From: Paenibacillus sp. V4I3
Lineage (GTDB): Bacteria; Bacillota; Bacilli; Paenibacillales; NBRC-103111
Assembly (NCBI RefSeq): GCF_030817215.1
Contig: NZ_JAUSZA010000001.1
Coordinates: forward strand, 1,194,501 to 1,258,500
Reading direction: 5' to 3'
DNA: 64,000 bases
Below the pieces are notes generated by a model, which was given only the letters and a program-made list of their open reading frames with translations, had not been told where the DNA came from and made no database searches. The translations under genes were made by a program, and so were the position numbers. Positions 1-9,504 of the stretch are shown here, piece by piece. How positions within the stretch are numbered: position 1 is the stretch's first letter; each line of letters opens with the position of its first letter.

Positions 1-1
1 G

Positions 2-1366
2 TACTGCTTCCTTGCTGAGGGTACGCAGTGGGATTTACGAAACCATCCAACATTAGTGAAAATGTTCGACTTCCCGCTCGCTTTCATTTTACCGAATGGC
101 TCATTTCCGATGATGAACGATGCCTCTTCGCAGGGCACTATTAAGAGCTACGCGCGTTTTTATGAAATTGCACTAGATTGGCAAGATAAGCCCGAGTACC
201 GAGCCTTACTGAAGACAGCCTACGGAATGACAGAAGCCGCATCCGTGCAAGTAATCGACTTTGAGCCGGGACTGCGAGATTCGGTCTATGCGATTTTGTA
301 TGGTCAAGATTTGACGGAACCGTCATCCTTTTTTGATTTTGTATCCATGCTTAGACAAAGCAGCTCTGCACCAGACAGCGGTCTGACGAAGCTGGTAAGA
401 AAAGACGGCTTGCATGCGGTTGTCAAACACAGCAAGTTCGGCGGGGAACACGATCACATGGACCGTTTGGGCATATCGCTGGCTTACGGGAGTATTCCGC
501 TCATGATCGACCCAGGTACGGTCGCTTACGGGGTTCCGGCTCACTATGCCTGGTTTAAGCATACGTATTCTCATAATACGGTGTGCATCGACGGTAAAGA
601 CCAGCCCCCGCAAGACGCGCGCATCATCCGATTTGAGGAGACAGCATGGGGAGTATGGGTGGAAACGGCAGTTGATTGGAAAGAGGACAGCTACACGATG
701 AAAGACAAGATCATCCTCCCGCTAGAAATGTGCCCATGGGACGAAGAAGCCTACAGAGGTGCAGAGATTCGGCGTATCAACGTACTTACGGAACAGTATT
801 TGCTCGATATTGTGAGGGTGACCGTACCTTCCGAACGTGAACTGGAACTGTTAGGTCACATCAGCGGGGAGATGCTTCATAACGATTCGCATTACTGGCA
901 GTCGACTGATGAGCGTTTTAGCATACTCTCGCAAGATTTGTTCAAGGATAAGCAACACACAGTGATGCAATCGCCGCAATCATTTCGCTACAAGATGCGA
1001 AAGGGGGAACTTGAGCATTGGTGCTGGTGTTCACACCAAGTAGACCTATATACGGCCCGGACACCGGACAATCCGCCCCATCAACAGCGTCAATCCGTTA
1101 TCCAAAAAGTGCGTACCGAGGGAACGGCTTTATTCGTACAAGCATTTATGTACAAGCAGGAAACGGTTGGCTCACGAGTTGCTTTGATAGAAGAAACAAG
1201 AGCGCTGGAGGTCATCGTGGACCAAAGTATTCAACATACCGACCCTGACCAGTCTGGTGCTAACCTTCATATTAAATTGGAATTTAACGGGAAAATTGAT
1301 ACGTATTTGCTCAGATGGTTACAATCTGGGGCCATATTGGATAAAGTTGGGGAAGAAATTCCCTGA
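2..1366 (+). CDS. heparinase II/III-family polysaccharide lyase, 5' end outside window
   Basis: The reading frame is open from base 2, so the gene begins upstream of the window; a GTG at 56 is probably internal. The visible ~454 residues match the C-terminal half of heparinase II/III-like lyases (PF07940 type): FPLAFILPNGSFP, then GGEHDHMDRLGISL followed by IDPGTVAYG and YSHNTVCIDG, the beta-sandwich region that carries histidines and an invariant Asn/Asp set in this family. Such enzymes cleave uronic-acid-containing polysaccharides or oligosaccharides by beta-elimination. No signal peptide can be judged because the N-terminus is missing. It lies 122 bp upstream of a secreted PL8 lyase and an ABC importer, so it probably finishes depolymerisation of the same glycan, perhaps inside the cell. 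The exact substrate cannot be told from sequence alone. Confidence 0.85.
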   Translation, partial: YCFLAEGTQWDLRNHPTLVKMFDFPLAFILPNGSFPMMNDASSQGTIKSYARFYEIALDWQDKPEYRALLKTAYGMTEAASVQVIDFEPGLRDSVYAILYGQDLTEPSSFFDFVSMLRQSSSAPDSGLTKLVRKDGLHAVVKHSKFGGEHDHMDRLGISLAYGSIPLMIDPGTVAYGVPAHYAWFKHTYSHNTVCIDGKDQPPQDARIIRFEETAWGVWVETAVDWKEDSYTMKDKIILPLEMCPWDEEAYRGAEIRRINVLTEQYLLDIVRVTVPSERELELLGHISGEMLHNDSHYWQSTDERFSILSQDLFKDKQHTVMQSPQSFRYKMRKGELEHWCWCSHQVDLYTARTPDNPPHQQRQSVIQKVRTEGTALFVQAFMYKQETVGSRVALIEETRALEVIVDQSIQHTDPDQSGANLHIKLEFNGKIDTYLLRWLQSGAILDKVGEEIP

Positions 1367-1410
1367 TAGTTGATTTCTCTCACCTTCAAAATCGTTTTCC
1401 CCCCTATTTT

Positions 1411-1476
1411 ATTCATGAGAAACTGTATACGTTATTTGTGAGAAGCGGTTATTTGACCGCTATCCTACTCATGAAT
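1411..1476 (+). promoter_or_regulatory. nested inverted repeats in the PL8 leader
   Basis: ATTCATGAG (1411-1419) pairs with CTCATGAAT (1468-1476), and inside it AGCGGT (1444-1449) pairs with ACCGCT (1456-1461). The structure ends 12 bases before the PL8 start codon. It could be an mRNA leader fold or a pair of regulator sites; there is no T-run, so a terminator is unlikely. Confidence 0.4.
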
Positions 1477-1488
1477 GGGGGAAAATGA

Positions 1489-4401
1489 ATGAAACGCATG
1501 ATCACGTCAGGTTTTCGCATGTTTCTCATCGCCTTATTGTTGTTTGGATTCACTTCATCATTATTTGCAGGACGGGTAGCGGCTGCTGACGAATACGACG
1601 TGTTGAGGCTCAAATGGAAGTCATATCTGCTCGGAGGTGACTATATTGCTTCCGATCCCGATATTTCCGTTATCTTGCAAACCCTTACATCGACTGCACA
1701 AGGATACTGGGACACAATGGACAAATCGGCTTCTCGCACTTATTTATGGAGTGACTTGAGCGATAGCATCGCTGGAACGGATTTGAATAAATCGAGTTTT
1801 ATGGCAATTACTTATTCCCGTTTAGACGCCATGGCCAAAGCTTATTCGATGAACGGATCTTCCCTTTATCAGGAGACCACTCTTTTATCGGACATTATCG
1901 GCGGTCTCGACTGGATGTATGCCAATACATACAATGAGAACAAAACAAAATACGGGAACTGGTTTGATTGGGAAATCAATGTTCCCCTCACGCTTAATAA
2001 TAGTACGATTCTGCTGTACGATAGCTTAACCTCCACGCAAAAAAACAATTACATGAACGCGATCAATAAATTCGCTCCTTCTGCGACGATAACGAACGGT
2101 ACTACAGCAACAGGCGCGAACCGAGTGTGGAAAGCAACTGCCGTAGGCATTCGTGGCATCATCGTCAAAGATAGTGCAAGTATCGCTTCATCTCGCGACG
2201 CTTTGACCAACGTATTTGCAAATGTAACAAGCGGTGACGGATTCTACGATGACGGCTCGTTCATTCAACATACTTCCCATCCGTACACGGGAGGGTACGG
2301 CAAATCGCTGCTGCAGACGATTGTGCCTTTTGTTTATCTACTTAGCGGCTCATCTTGGGCTATCACAGCACCAGAATCCCAAAACTTATATAAATGGGTC
2401 TATGATTCCTTTGAGCCTCTCATGTATAAAGGGGCAATGATGGATATGTCCCGCAGCAGGGAGGCATCCCGGCGTACAGCACAGGATCATATGGTTGGCA
2501 TGGAAGTCATGAAACCGATCATTCAGCTTGCTCAGTTTGCCCCGCTTTCTGATGCGAATAAACTTAAAAGTATGGTTAAGTACTGGATCCAATCGGATAC
2601 TTATTATAACTTCTTTGCCAACGCTTCTATCTACCATGTAACACTTGCCAAACAGATCGTTAATGATTCGAGCGTTACAGCTCGGGGCGAACTTGTCATG
2701 AATAAACCGTTCCCCAGCATGGATCGCGCTGTTCATCTGCGTCCTGGGTTCGGTTTCGCACTTAGTATGTCGTCAAGCCGAATTTACAATTACGAGTCGA
2801 TCAATAATGAAAATCTCAAAGGCTGGTACACAAGCGACGGTATGACTTATCTCTACAATAATGATTTGGGTCATTATAGTGATGAATATTGGGCGCTAGT
2901 CAATAAATATCGTCTACCGGGTACAACGGTCGATACACAAACCAGAGCAAATTCATCCGGACAAAGCTATAAGAGCAGCAAAAATTGGGTCGGAGGCACA
3001 CAAGTGGCTAATAAGTATGGTGTTGCCGGCATGGAGTTGGATGCTTGGAGCAGCACGTTGAACGGCAAAAAGTCGTGGTTTATGTTTGACGATGAGATTG
3101 TCGCATTAGGTGCCGGTATTACGAGTACTGACAACAGGATGATTGAAACAACCATTGAGAATCGAAAAATAAATACAGCAGGCGACAATATGCTGACGGT
3201 CAACGGCGTGGCGAAACCTGCATTCTCCGGTTGGTCCGAAACGCTGAACGGCGTAAACTGGCTGCATATGGCCGGTAACGTGCCTGAATCCGATATCGGT
3301 TATTATTTCCCGACAGCATCAACGATCAAGGGGTTGCGCGAAGCGAGAACGGGCGCATGGAGCGATGTGAATACGTATGCCAAAACGATTGATTCCACCG
3401 TATTGACCAGGAATTTTCTGACTCTGTGGCAGGAACATGGGACAAATCCATCGAATGCGAGCTATGCGTACGTCATGCTCCCAAACAAAACAAGCGCCCA
3501 AGTCAGCGGCTATGCGGCGAATCCCGGCATCGCGATTCTGGAGAATTCTCCAGACGCGCAAGCGGTCAAAGATACGACAAGCCAAGCAGTTGGCGCCAAC
3601 TTCTGGACGGACACGCTTAAGACGATTCAAGTTAACGGGTCACCGTTCTTGACAAGCAATAAGAAGGCTTCTGTAATGACGCTTGAAACGGCGAGCGATA
3701 TCGAGGTTGGCGTTTCCGATCCGACACAAGCCAATACAGATACGATTCAACTGGAAATCAATCGAAGCGCCTCTGGCGAATTGATAGCTGATTCTGGTGT
3801 TACGGTGACACAGCTTAGCCCGACGATTAAGCTGACCGTCAATACAAATGGTTCCAAGGGAAGAACCTTTAAAGTCAAATTCAGTCTGGGAGCCGTCACT
3901 CAAACGCTCCTCTCACCAAATGCTGACGCTTATGTTAGGGATGGAAGCTATGCAGACACGAATTATGGAACAGTGCAGTCTTTGGTAACGAAGAAAAGTA
4001 CTGCCGGCTATAACAGATACAGCTATCTTCGTTTTGATCTGTCATCTGTTTCAGGGGCGGTGAGCAGCGCCAAAATAAGGCTGATCCCCGTTGGAGTCGG
4101 CTCCGCGAGTACGACAAATCAGGCTGAGCTTGTCAGCGACGACACATGGATCGAGTCGTCTATCACATGGAACAACAAGCCGATTGGCAGCACATTGATT
4201 CGTTCGTGGTCTTCCATGGTTGTCGACACACCGGTCGACATCGATGTGACGGCACAGGTTCAAAGCGCCCTCGCTGGCTCTAAAATGATTTCCATTCGGG
4301 TAAATTCACCTACGGATGTTGGCAGTACTGGCGATATAACCTATGGTGCTCGGGAGAATGCAACAGAAACCAAACGTCCTGTTCTCGTCATTACACAATA
4401 G
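1489..4401 (+). CDS. secreted polysaccharide lyase family 8 (hyaluronate/chondroitin/xanthan lyase type) with C-terminal DNRLRE module
   Basis: 970 residues. A Sec signal peptide occupies residues 1 to ~33 (hydrophobic core then GRVAAADE). Residues ~40-400 form the PL8 alpha/alpha toroid: NWFDWEINVP (157-166) resembles the aromatic patch region, and candidate catalytic residues Asn211, His261 and Tyr270, plus Arg324 and Arg328, keep the same spacing (50, 9, 54 and 4) as N349, H399, Y408, R462 and R466 of pneumococcal hyaluronate lyase. Residues ~400-800 are the beta-sandwich domains. Residues ~803-970 look like a DNRLRE/CBM96-type carbohydrate-binding domain (SPNADAYVRDG, YLRFDLSSV, ITWNNKP). 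The protein should eliminate uronic-acid-containing glycans outside the cell, feeding the ABC importer downstream. A GGGGG ribosome site precedes the ATG. Which of the PL8 substrates is used is open. Confidence 0.92.
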   Translation: MKRMITSGFRMFLIALLLFGFTSSLFAGRVAAADEYDVLRLKWKSYLLGGDYIASDPDISVILQTLTSTAQGYWDTMDKSASRTYLWSDLSDSIAGTDLNKSSFMAITYSRLDAMAKAYSMNGSSLYQETTLLSDIIGGLDWMYANTYNENKTKYGNWFDWEINVPLTLNNSTILLYDSLTSTQKNNYMNAINKFAPSATITNGTTATGANRVWKATAVGIRGIIVKDSASIASSRDALTNVFANVTSGDGFYDDGSFIQHTSHPYTGGYGKSLLQTIVPFVYLLSGSSWAITAPESQNLYKWVYDSFEPLMYKGAMMDMSRSREASRRTAQDHMVGMEVMKPIIQLAQFAPLSDANKLKSMVKYWIQSDTYYNFFANASIYHVTLAKQIVNDSSVTARGELVMNKPFPSMDRAVHLRPGFGFALSMSSSRIYNYESINNENLKGWYTSDGMTYLYNNDLGHYSDEYWALVNKYRLPGTTVDTQTRANSSGQSYKSSKNWVGGTQVANKYGVAGMELDAWSSTLNGKKSWFMFDDEIVALGAGITSTDNRMIETTIENRKINTAGDNMLTVNGVAKPAFSGWSETLNGVNWLHMAGNVPESDIGYYFPTASTIKGLREARTGAWSDVNTYAKTIDSTVLTRNFLTLWQEHGTNPSNASYAYVMLPNKTSAQVSGYAANPGIAILENSPDAQAVKDTTSQAVGANFWTDTLKTIQVNGSPFLTSNKKASVMTLETASDIEVGVSDPTQANTDTIQLEINRSASGELIADSGVTVTQLSPTIKLTVNTNGSKGRTFKVKFSLGAVTQTLLSPNADAYVRDGSYADTNYGTVQSLVTKKSTAGYNRYSYLRFDLSSVSGAVSSAKIRLIPVGVGSASTTNQAELVSDDTWIESSITWNNKPIGSTLIRSWSSMVVDTPVDIDVTAQVQSALAGSKMISIRVNSPTDVGSTGDITYGARENATETKRPVLVITQ

Positions 4402-4506
4402 TTGAAATACACCACCGAACAAGTTGCTTTCCCTCGCTCTCACCTGGCGAAATGTACGATATGATAGACGCAGCAGACAAGTTAAATAGAGGGGATGAAT
4501 GAAACG

Positions 4507-5904
4507 ATGAACAAAGCAATAAAAAAACCGTTAACTGTTTTAGCAGGGATTACGTTAGCCATCAGCATCGCAGGATGCGGTACTGCGGATAGCGGCCAAT
4601 CGGCCTCAAGATCAACTCCTTCCGGGAGCGCTGCGCCGCAAGCCAAGAAAGAAAAGACAAAGCTGACTTACTGGACCTTCCAACGACATGACGCCGATTA
4701 CATCAAGCAGAAAATCCAGGCGTTCAACGAGACGAATAAGGACAACATTGAAGTGGAAATGACGATGATGGCGGAGAATTATCCGCAATCGCTGGATCTG
4801 GCCTTTACAAGCGATCAGGCTCCTGATGTATTCGCAACGCCGGGTAAACAGATAGAGCTCTATGCCAAAGGTTACTTTGAACCGTTTAACAAATACCTAA
4901 CAGACGATATGAAGAAAAAATTCGGAAGCTACGTGTTCGAGGGCAACAACCAATTCGATAACAACATCATTTCACTTCCTAACGTAGGCACCACGATTCG
5001 ACTCATTTATAACGTCGATATGTTTGACAAAGCGGGCCTCAAGCCACCAAAGTCGCTCGATGAAATGGTTGTCGTAGCAAAGAAAATTACTGAAGTGGGC
5101 AAGGCTGACGGTATTTATGGCTGGTCGCTTCCTTATAAGAGCCCGGCAAGCGCTTTGGACCGTTCTGTAGCGAAAATGGCTGAAATGAACGGATTCCACA
5201 GAACTGGATTTGACTTCAAAGCAGGTAAATATGATTTCGCAGGCTGGAAGCCTATTATCGAATCGTTACGTCAAATGAAAGCAAATGGCAGTGTCCTGCC
5301 GGGTTCCGAGGCGCTGGACATGGATCCGATGCGCGCGCAGTTTGCGGAAGGCAAGATTGGGATGTATATCTCTTACTCGGTTGAACCGGGAGTATATAAA
5401 AATCAGTTCCCGCCCAAAATTCGCTGGGACGCCGCTTTAGTGCCAACGATTGACGGTGGGGAGCCTAAAGGCGCGATTGATCCTGGTGCAGGTACTTGGC
5501 TGTCCCTGAGCAGTAAGTCAAAGCACAAAGAAGAGGCATGGAAGTTCATTTCCTACATGTATCAGGATGAGATTCTTCGCGGGTACCACGAGCAAGGTTT
5601 TGGTTTAACGGTGCTTCCTCATGTATTGCAAGGAGCCAAAGAGCCTAGCATTCCAGGCATCAAAAATTTCCTTTTGACTAAAAATGATGCTGCTTGGCCT
5701 GTAGCACCGCAAGGCGTTACACCTGAAGGGAAAACATGGCACGAAGAGTTTACGAAGTACATTTTGAGTGGCGGCGATTTGGATAAGACGATCAAAGACG
5801 TAACAGCTCGTTATAATGCCGCTTTAGATAAAGCGGTGAGCAGCGGCAGCGTGAAAGTGAAGGCTGATCCGAATTTTGATCCAAAGGCGCTGCAGAAAAA
5901 ATAA
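4507..5904 (+). CDS. carbohydrate ABC transporter, family 1 extracellular solute-binding lipoprotein
   Basis: The protein starts MNKAIKKPL and has a lipoprotein signal ending in the lipobox SIAGC, so it is probably anchored on the outside of the membrane. The body (KLTYWTFQRHDADYIKQKI, then FEPFNKYL, and the C-terminal EEAWKFISYMY) is typical of the MalE/UgpB-like family 1 binding proteins that capture oligosaccharides. The ATG at 4507 was chosen over an in-frame ATG at 4495 because the AGAGGGG ribosome site (4488-4494) directly abuts 4495. It is followed by two permease genes and by a kinase/regulator pair, but there is no ATPase gene here, which is usual for this transporter class because they share an MsmX-like ATPase encoded elsewhere. 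The likely ligand is the oligosaccharide released by the two lyases upstream. Confidence 0.92.
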   Translation: MNKAIKKPLTVLAGITLAISIAGCGTADSGQSASRSTPSGSAAPQAKKEKTKLTYWTFQRHDADYIKQKIQAFNETNKDNIEVEMTMMAENYPQSLDLAFTSDQAPDVFATPGKQIELYAKGYFEPFNKYLTDDMKKKFGSYVFEGNNQFDNNIISLPNVGTTIRLIYNVDMFDKAGLKPPKSLDEMVVVAKKITEVGKADGIYGWSLPYKSPASALDRSVAKMAEMNGFHRTGFDFKAGKYDFAGWKPIIESLRQMKANGSVLPGSEALDMDPMRAQFAEGKIGMYISYSVEPGVYKNQFPPKIRWDAALVPTIDGGEPKGAIDPGAGTWLSLSSKSKHKEEAWKFISYMYQDEILRGYHEQGFGLTVLPHVLQGAKEPSIPGIKNFLLTKNDAAWPVAPQGVTPEGKTWHEEFTKYILSGGDLDKTIKDVTARYNAALDKAVSSGSVKVKADPNFDPKALQKK

Positions 5905-5935
5905 GGCTTGAATAAATACGCTTCTGGAGGCTGCC

Positions 5936-6832
5936 ATGATTCGAAAATGGAAGAACCACGCGGAAGCCTATCTGTTCGTCTCTCCGAGTGTAATCTTAAC
6001 GATTACACTCGGTATTTATCCGATCTTATGGGCTTTGCGCTACATGTTTTATGATTATAAAGGCTACGGTGTTGCGAAGTTCGTAGGTTTTTATAACTTC
6101 AAGCGGATTTTTCGTGACGACGTTCTATGGGATGCAATTTGGAATACGTTCACTTTTGCCGCCGGCAAAATGATCATTACGATACCCGTCGCTTTGATAT
6201 TGGCCGTCATCTTGAACGGTAAGCTTAAGGGGCGCAACTTGCTGCGTGGCATTTACTTCATGCCCACCATTTTTAGCACAGCAGTGATGGCGGTTGTATT
6301 TTATATTATCTTCAACACCTACAACGGTTTATTAAATCAAATATTGAAAATGATTGGGTTACCGACTGTGGAGTGGTTGGGCACGGAGTACGCTTTACTA
6401 ACCTGCATCCTGATTGCAGCGTGGGGCGGTATCGGTAACTATATGTTATTATTTTTGGCTGGACTGCAAGGCATACCCAAGGATGTTTACGAAAGTGCTG
6501 AGATGGATGGAGCTGGGGGTATAAGGCGTTTCTGGTCGATCACCATTCCGATGCTGGGTCCCGTACTGAATATCATCATGATGCTCGCTATTATGAGTGC
6601 GCTCGACAGCTATGAGGCGATCATGGTATTGACCGGCGGAGGACCGGCGGGGACTACGGAAGTCATGCACTTATATTTGTACAAATTATTATTCCCTGTT
6701 TCTACAGGTGAAACGATGTCTCAAGATATCGGTTACGGAGCGGCGGTGGCCATGTTCCTGGCTTTGATTGTAGGCGTCATAACAGGAATCTACTTATACT
6801 TATCAAGAAAACTTAATGATGTTCATTCCTGA
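5936..6832 (+). CDS. carbohydrate ABC transporter permease, MalF/UgpA type
   Basis: 298 residues with six predicted membrane spans, beginning YLFVSPSVILTITLGIYPILWAL. The EAA-type cytoplasmic loop that contacts the ATPase is visible as YESAEMDGAGGIRRFWSITIPMLGP. This subunit pairs with the MalG-type permease that follows after 23 bp, and with the binding lipoprotein 31 bp upstream, to form the translocation channel. The AGGCTGCC stretch ahead of the ATG contains a usable ribosome site. Confidence 0.93.
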   Translation: MIRKWKNHAEAYLFVSPSVILTITLGIYPILWALRYMFYDYKGYGVAKFVGFYNFKRIFRDDVLWDAIWNTFTFAAGKMIITIPVALILAVILNGKLKGRNLLRGIYFMPTIFSTAVMAVVFYIIFNTYNGLLNQILKMIGLPTVEWLGTEYALLTCILIAAWGGIGNYMLLFLAGLQGIPKDVYESAEMDGAGGIRRFWSITIPMLGPVLNIIMMLAIMSALDSYEAIMVLTGGGPAGTTEVMHLYLYKLLFPVSTGETMSQDIGYGAAVAMFLALIVGVITGIYLYLSRKLNDVHS

Positions 6833-6855
6833 GGAATGCGAAAGGAGGGTAATTT

Positions 6856-7686
6856 ATGCCGCGCATATCGGGCAGAATCATCACATGGATATTTCTACTT
6901 GCGGTTGCTGCGCTTCTGCTGCTTCCCATTGTGCTCGCCATGCTCGGTTCCTTTAAGACGAATCAGGAGCTAAATGCTGGCACGTCCATACTGCCAAGTA
7001 TTTGGCAGTTTGAGAACTACATGTACACATGGAAAGAAGCCAAATTCTCCAGATACGTGTGGAACAGCTTGATTTATAGCATTAGTGCGACGATTACGAC
7101 AATCATCGTTTGTGCCTTGGCCTCCTACGCCGTCGCTCGTAAAGACTTTCCCGGCAAAAAGCTGCTTCTGGGGGTATATTCCGCCATGATGTTTATTCAC
7201 ATGGGCGTAATTACCTTAAAGCCTGCTTATCAAATCATGGTCATGCTCGGTTTGCATAAATCAATTTTTGGATTAATTATTATGATGACCGGAGCGGGTG
7301 GAACAACCTTCTTTATTCTATATGCGTTTATTAAAGGGATATCCAAAGATTTGGACGAGGCAGCCATGATCGATGGCGCTGGATCATTCTATATCTTTTC
7401 ACGAATCATTTTACCGCTTTGCACGCCAGCGATAGGTGTCGTTGCTCTATTCGCGTTCAGGGGAGCGTGGAACAATTACATCATGCCCCTCGTCTTCACT
7501 ATGTCGCAGCCGAATCTGCAGCCCATTACGGTCGGTCTGGCTAACATTCGCTATGGCTATGGAGGGGCTGTGCAAAGTCACCTCATGCTAACGGGAGCTT
7601 GCATTTCCATGGTTCCAATGCTGCTGATCTACTTGCTTGCGAACAAGTCCTTCGTGCAGATGAATGTCGGAGCACTAAAGGGTTGA
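6856..7686 (+). CDS. carbohydrate ABC transporter permease, MalG/UgpE type
   Basis: 276 residues and six predicted membrane spans. The N-terminal span is followed by LGSFKTNQELNAG, typical of MalG-like subunits, and the EAA loop reads LDEAAMIDGAGSFYIFSRIILPLCTP. The protein ends in FVQMNVGALKG, the usual GALKG-like C-terminus of the family. A strong AAAGGAGGG ribosome site precedes the ATG. It completes the importer begun by the two preceding genes. Confidence 0.93.
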   Translation: MPRISGRIITWIFLLAVAALLLLPIVLAMLGSFKTNQELNAGTSILPSIWQFENYMYTWKEAKFSRYVWNSLIYSISATITTIIVCALASYAVARKDFPGKKLLLGVYSAMMFIHMGVITLKPAYQIMVMLGLHKSIFGLIIMMTGAGGTTFFILYAFIKGISKDLDEAAMIDGAGSFYIFSRIILPLCTPAIGVVALFAFRGAWNNYIMPLVFTMSQPNLQPITVGLANIRYGYGGAVQSHLMLTGACISMVPMLLIYLLANKSFVQMNVGALKG

Positions 7687-7748
7687 GGGGTGAGTCTTTG
7701 ACGTGTTAAGATCAGGGGTATGAACCTAAAGTGAGGCTGGGGATTGAC

Positions 7749-9485
7749 GTGGGCTTGATGTACAGATTGTCCTTTCGCCAGAGGATTTGGATGGCGTTCA
7801 TACTTGTTGTATCCTTGGCGATCTTAGCTACAGGGTTGCTTGCTTATCGGATCGCCGCAGGTGTAGCTGAACAAAATGCATACCGTCTTAGTCAGGATAC
7901 ACTTAACAAGACTTCGCAAGCATTGGATGAAAAGCTGAACAAAATCAAGACGTCCATTTTCTCTATGATGATGAACACGGATTACAGAAGAGCTGTCGGA
8001 CTGGAACCCACTTCGGATTTTCAAAATTATTATACGCACCTATCCGCTTTGCAATCGGTGTTCATACAGCTGAAATTGATTGAACCTTTAATTAATTCCA
8101 TTCTCATTGCAACGCCAGATGGCCAATACTATGAAACTTCGAAAATCGGACTTCCGCGGCAATCCTTTTATTCTACGACACTTTATACCAAGGCCAAATC
8201 TGCATCAGACAGGCATCTTGAGTTCTGGATAGCGGGACATGTAGATCCGTTCTATAACGAGAAAAATGATATGGTCTCCTTTTTGACGGAAGGGGCTATG
8301 AATGAAGCTTCAAGTGGCAAGTATGTGCTTGCGAATGTGAAAGTAGAGGAACTTAAAAAATACATTAACCAATATTTAGACTGGAACGAAGGGCGTTTCA
8401 TGCTGCTTTCCCGCGAGGGAGAGATGATTTTCCCTTCGGACATCGGTCTATTTCCAGATTTCAACCAGAATAGTGCTGTTCAGCATGCCCTGCAAAACGA
8501 TGAAGGCTACTTCGATTATCAGGCCGATGGAAAAGACTATTTCGTCAACTATAGGAGGCTGGGGTCGGCCAAAGAATGGGTCATGTTCAGTGTACTCCCC
8601 AAATCGAGTCTGTTGCAGCAGATGGGTAATATCAAGTGGGCAATGATTGCGATTATTCTCATCTGTCTCCTGGTCTCCATCCTGTTTGCGCGACTGTTAA
8701 CCCGATTGCTGCTTCTGCCGCTGAATCGTCTCCAAACCGTAATGAAAAAAGTGGAGCTTAACCAATTGAATGTCCGATTCGAAAGCGTATTTCAAGATGA
8801 AATCACGCAGGTGGGGTATCGCTTTAACCGAATGTTAGATGAAATCAACCGTTTATTCCATGAGGTCAAGGAGGCGGAAACGGAGAAGCGGAAGGCAGAA
8901 CTGAAAGCGATGCAAGCGCAGATCGATCCGCATTTTCTGTACAATACCTTGAACACGATTTATTGGAAAAGTCAGCTTCAAGAGCATGAACATGTGCAAA
9001 ATATGGTGCTTTCACTCTCTCGTTTGTTTCAACTCGGCCTGAATAAAGGTCGTGAACTCACTACCCTTGAGAACGAAATTGTCCATGTGACGCAGTATTT
9101 GAACATTCAAAAGCAATGCTACACATCCTTGTTTGACTTTCAGGTTGATGTGCAGAGGGATGTGGATATCAAACAACATATTTTGAAAATTTTGCTGCAA
9201 CCGCTTGTAGAGAACTCGATCCTGCACGGATTTAAAAATAAACAAAAAGGTGGATTCATTCACATACGTATCGTACAGAATGGGAAGCTGCTTGTTCTGG
9301 AGGTCGAGGATAATGGGGAAGGATTCTCCACCATAGAGGAACCTGGGAAGGAACTGAATGGATACGCGCTGTACAATGTTCAGAAGCGTCTAAATCTCGA
9401 GTATGGCAATGATGCCGAATTGCATCTAGCAAGCGAACCTGGTTTATTTACCAAAGCGACCATAACGATTCCATCTTATCCATGA
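7749..9485 (+). CDS. YesM-like sensor histidine kinase
   Basis: About 578 residues. A first membrane span (MAFILVVSLAILATGLLAY) is followed by an extracellular sensor of ~260 residues, a second span (MIAIILICLLVSILFA), a HAMP segment (LLLLPLNRLQTVMKKVE), a His_kinase motif QAQIDPHFLYNTLNTIYW with the phospho-accepting His encoded at 8931-8933, and a HATPase domain (LLQPLVENSILHGF, DNGEGF). This is the YesM/LytS class, which in Paenibacillus typically senses an extracellular sugar and controls adjacent lyase and ABC genes. The start is uncertain: a GTG at 7731, a GTG at 7749 preceded by GAGGCTGGGG, and an ATG at 7758 are all in frame. It lies 19 bp before its probable partner regulator. Confidence 0.9.
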   Translation: MGLMYRLSFRQRIWMAFILVVSLAILATGLLAYRIAAGVAEQNAYRLSQDTLNKTSQALDEKLNKIKTSIFSMMMNTDYRRAVGLEPTSDFQNYYTHLSALQSVFIQLKLIEPLINSILIATPDGQYYETSKIGLPRQSFYSTTLYTKAKSASDRHLEFWIAGHVDPFYNEKNDMVSFLTEGAMNEASSGKYVLANVKVEELKKYINQYLDWNEGRFMLLSREGEMIFPSDIGLFPDFNQNSAVQHALQNDEGYFDYQADGKDYFVNYRRLGSAKEWVMFSVLPKSSLLQQMGNIKWAMIAIILICLLVSILFARLLTRLLLLPLNRLQTVMKKVELNQLNVRFESVFQDEITQVGYRFNRMLDEINRLFHEVKEAETEKRKAELKAMQAQIDPHFLYNTLNTIYWKSQLQEHEHVQNMVLSLSRLFQLGLNKGRELTTLENEIVHVTQYLNIQKQCYTSLFDFQVDVQRDVDIKQHILKILLQPLVENSILHGFKNKQKGGFIHIRIVQNGKLLVLEVEDNGEGFSTIEEPGKELNGYALYNVQKRLNLEYGNDAELHLASEPGLFTKATITIPSYP

Positions 9486-9504
9486 AGAAAAGGGTGGGAA
9501 GAGT

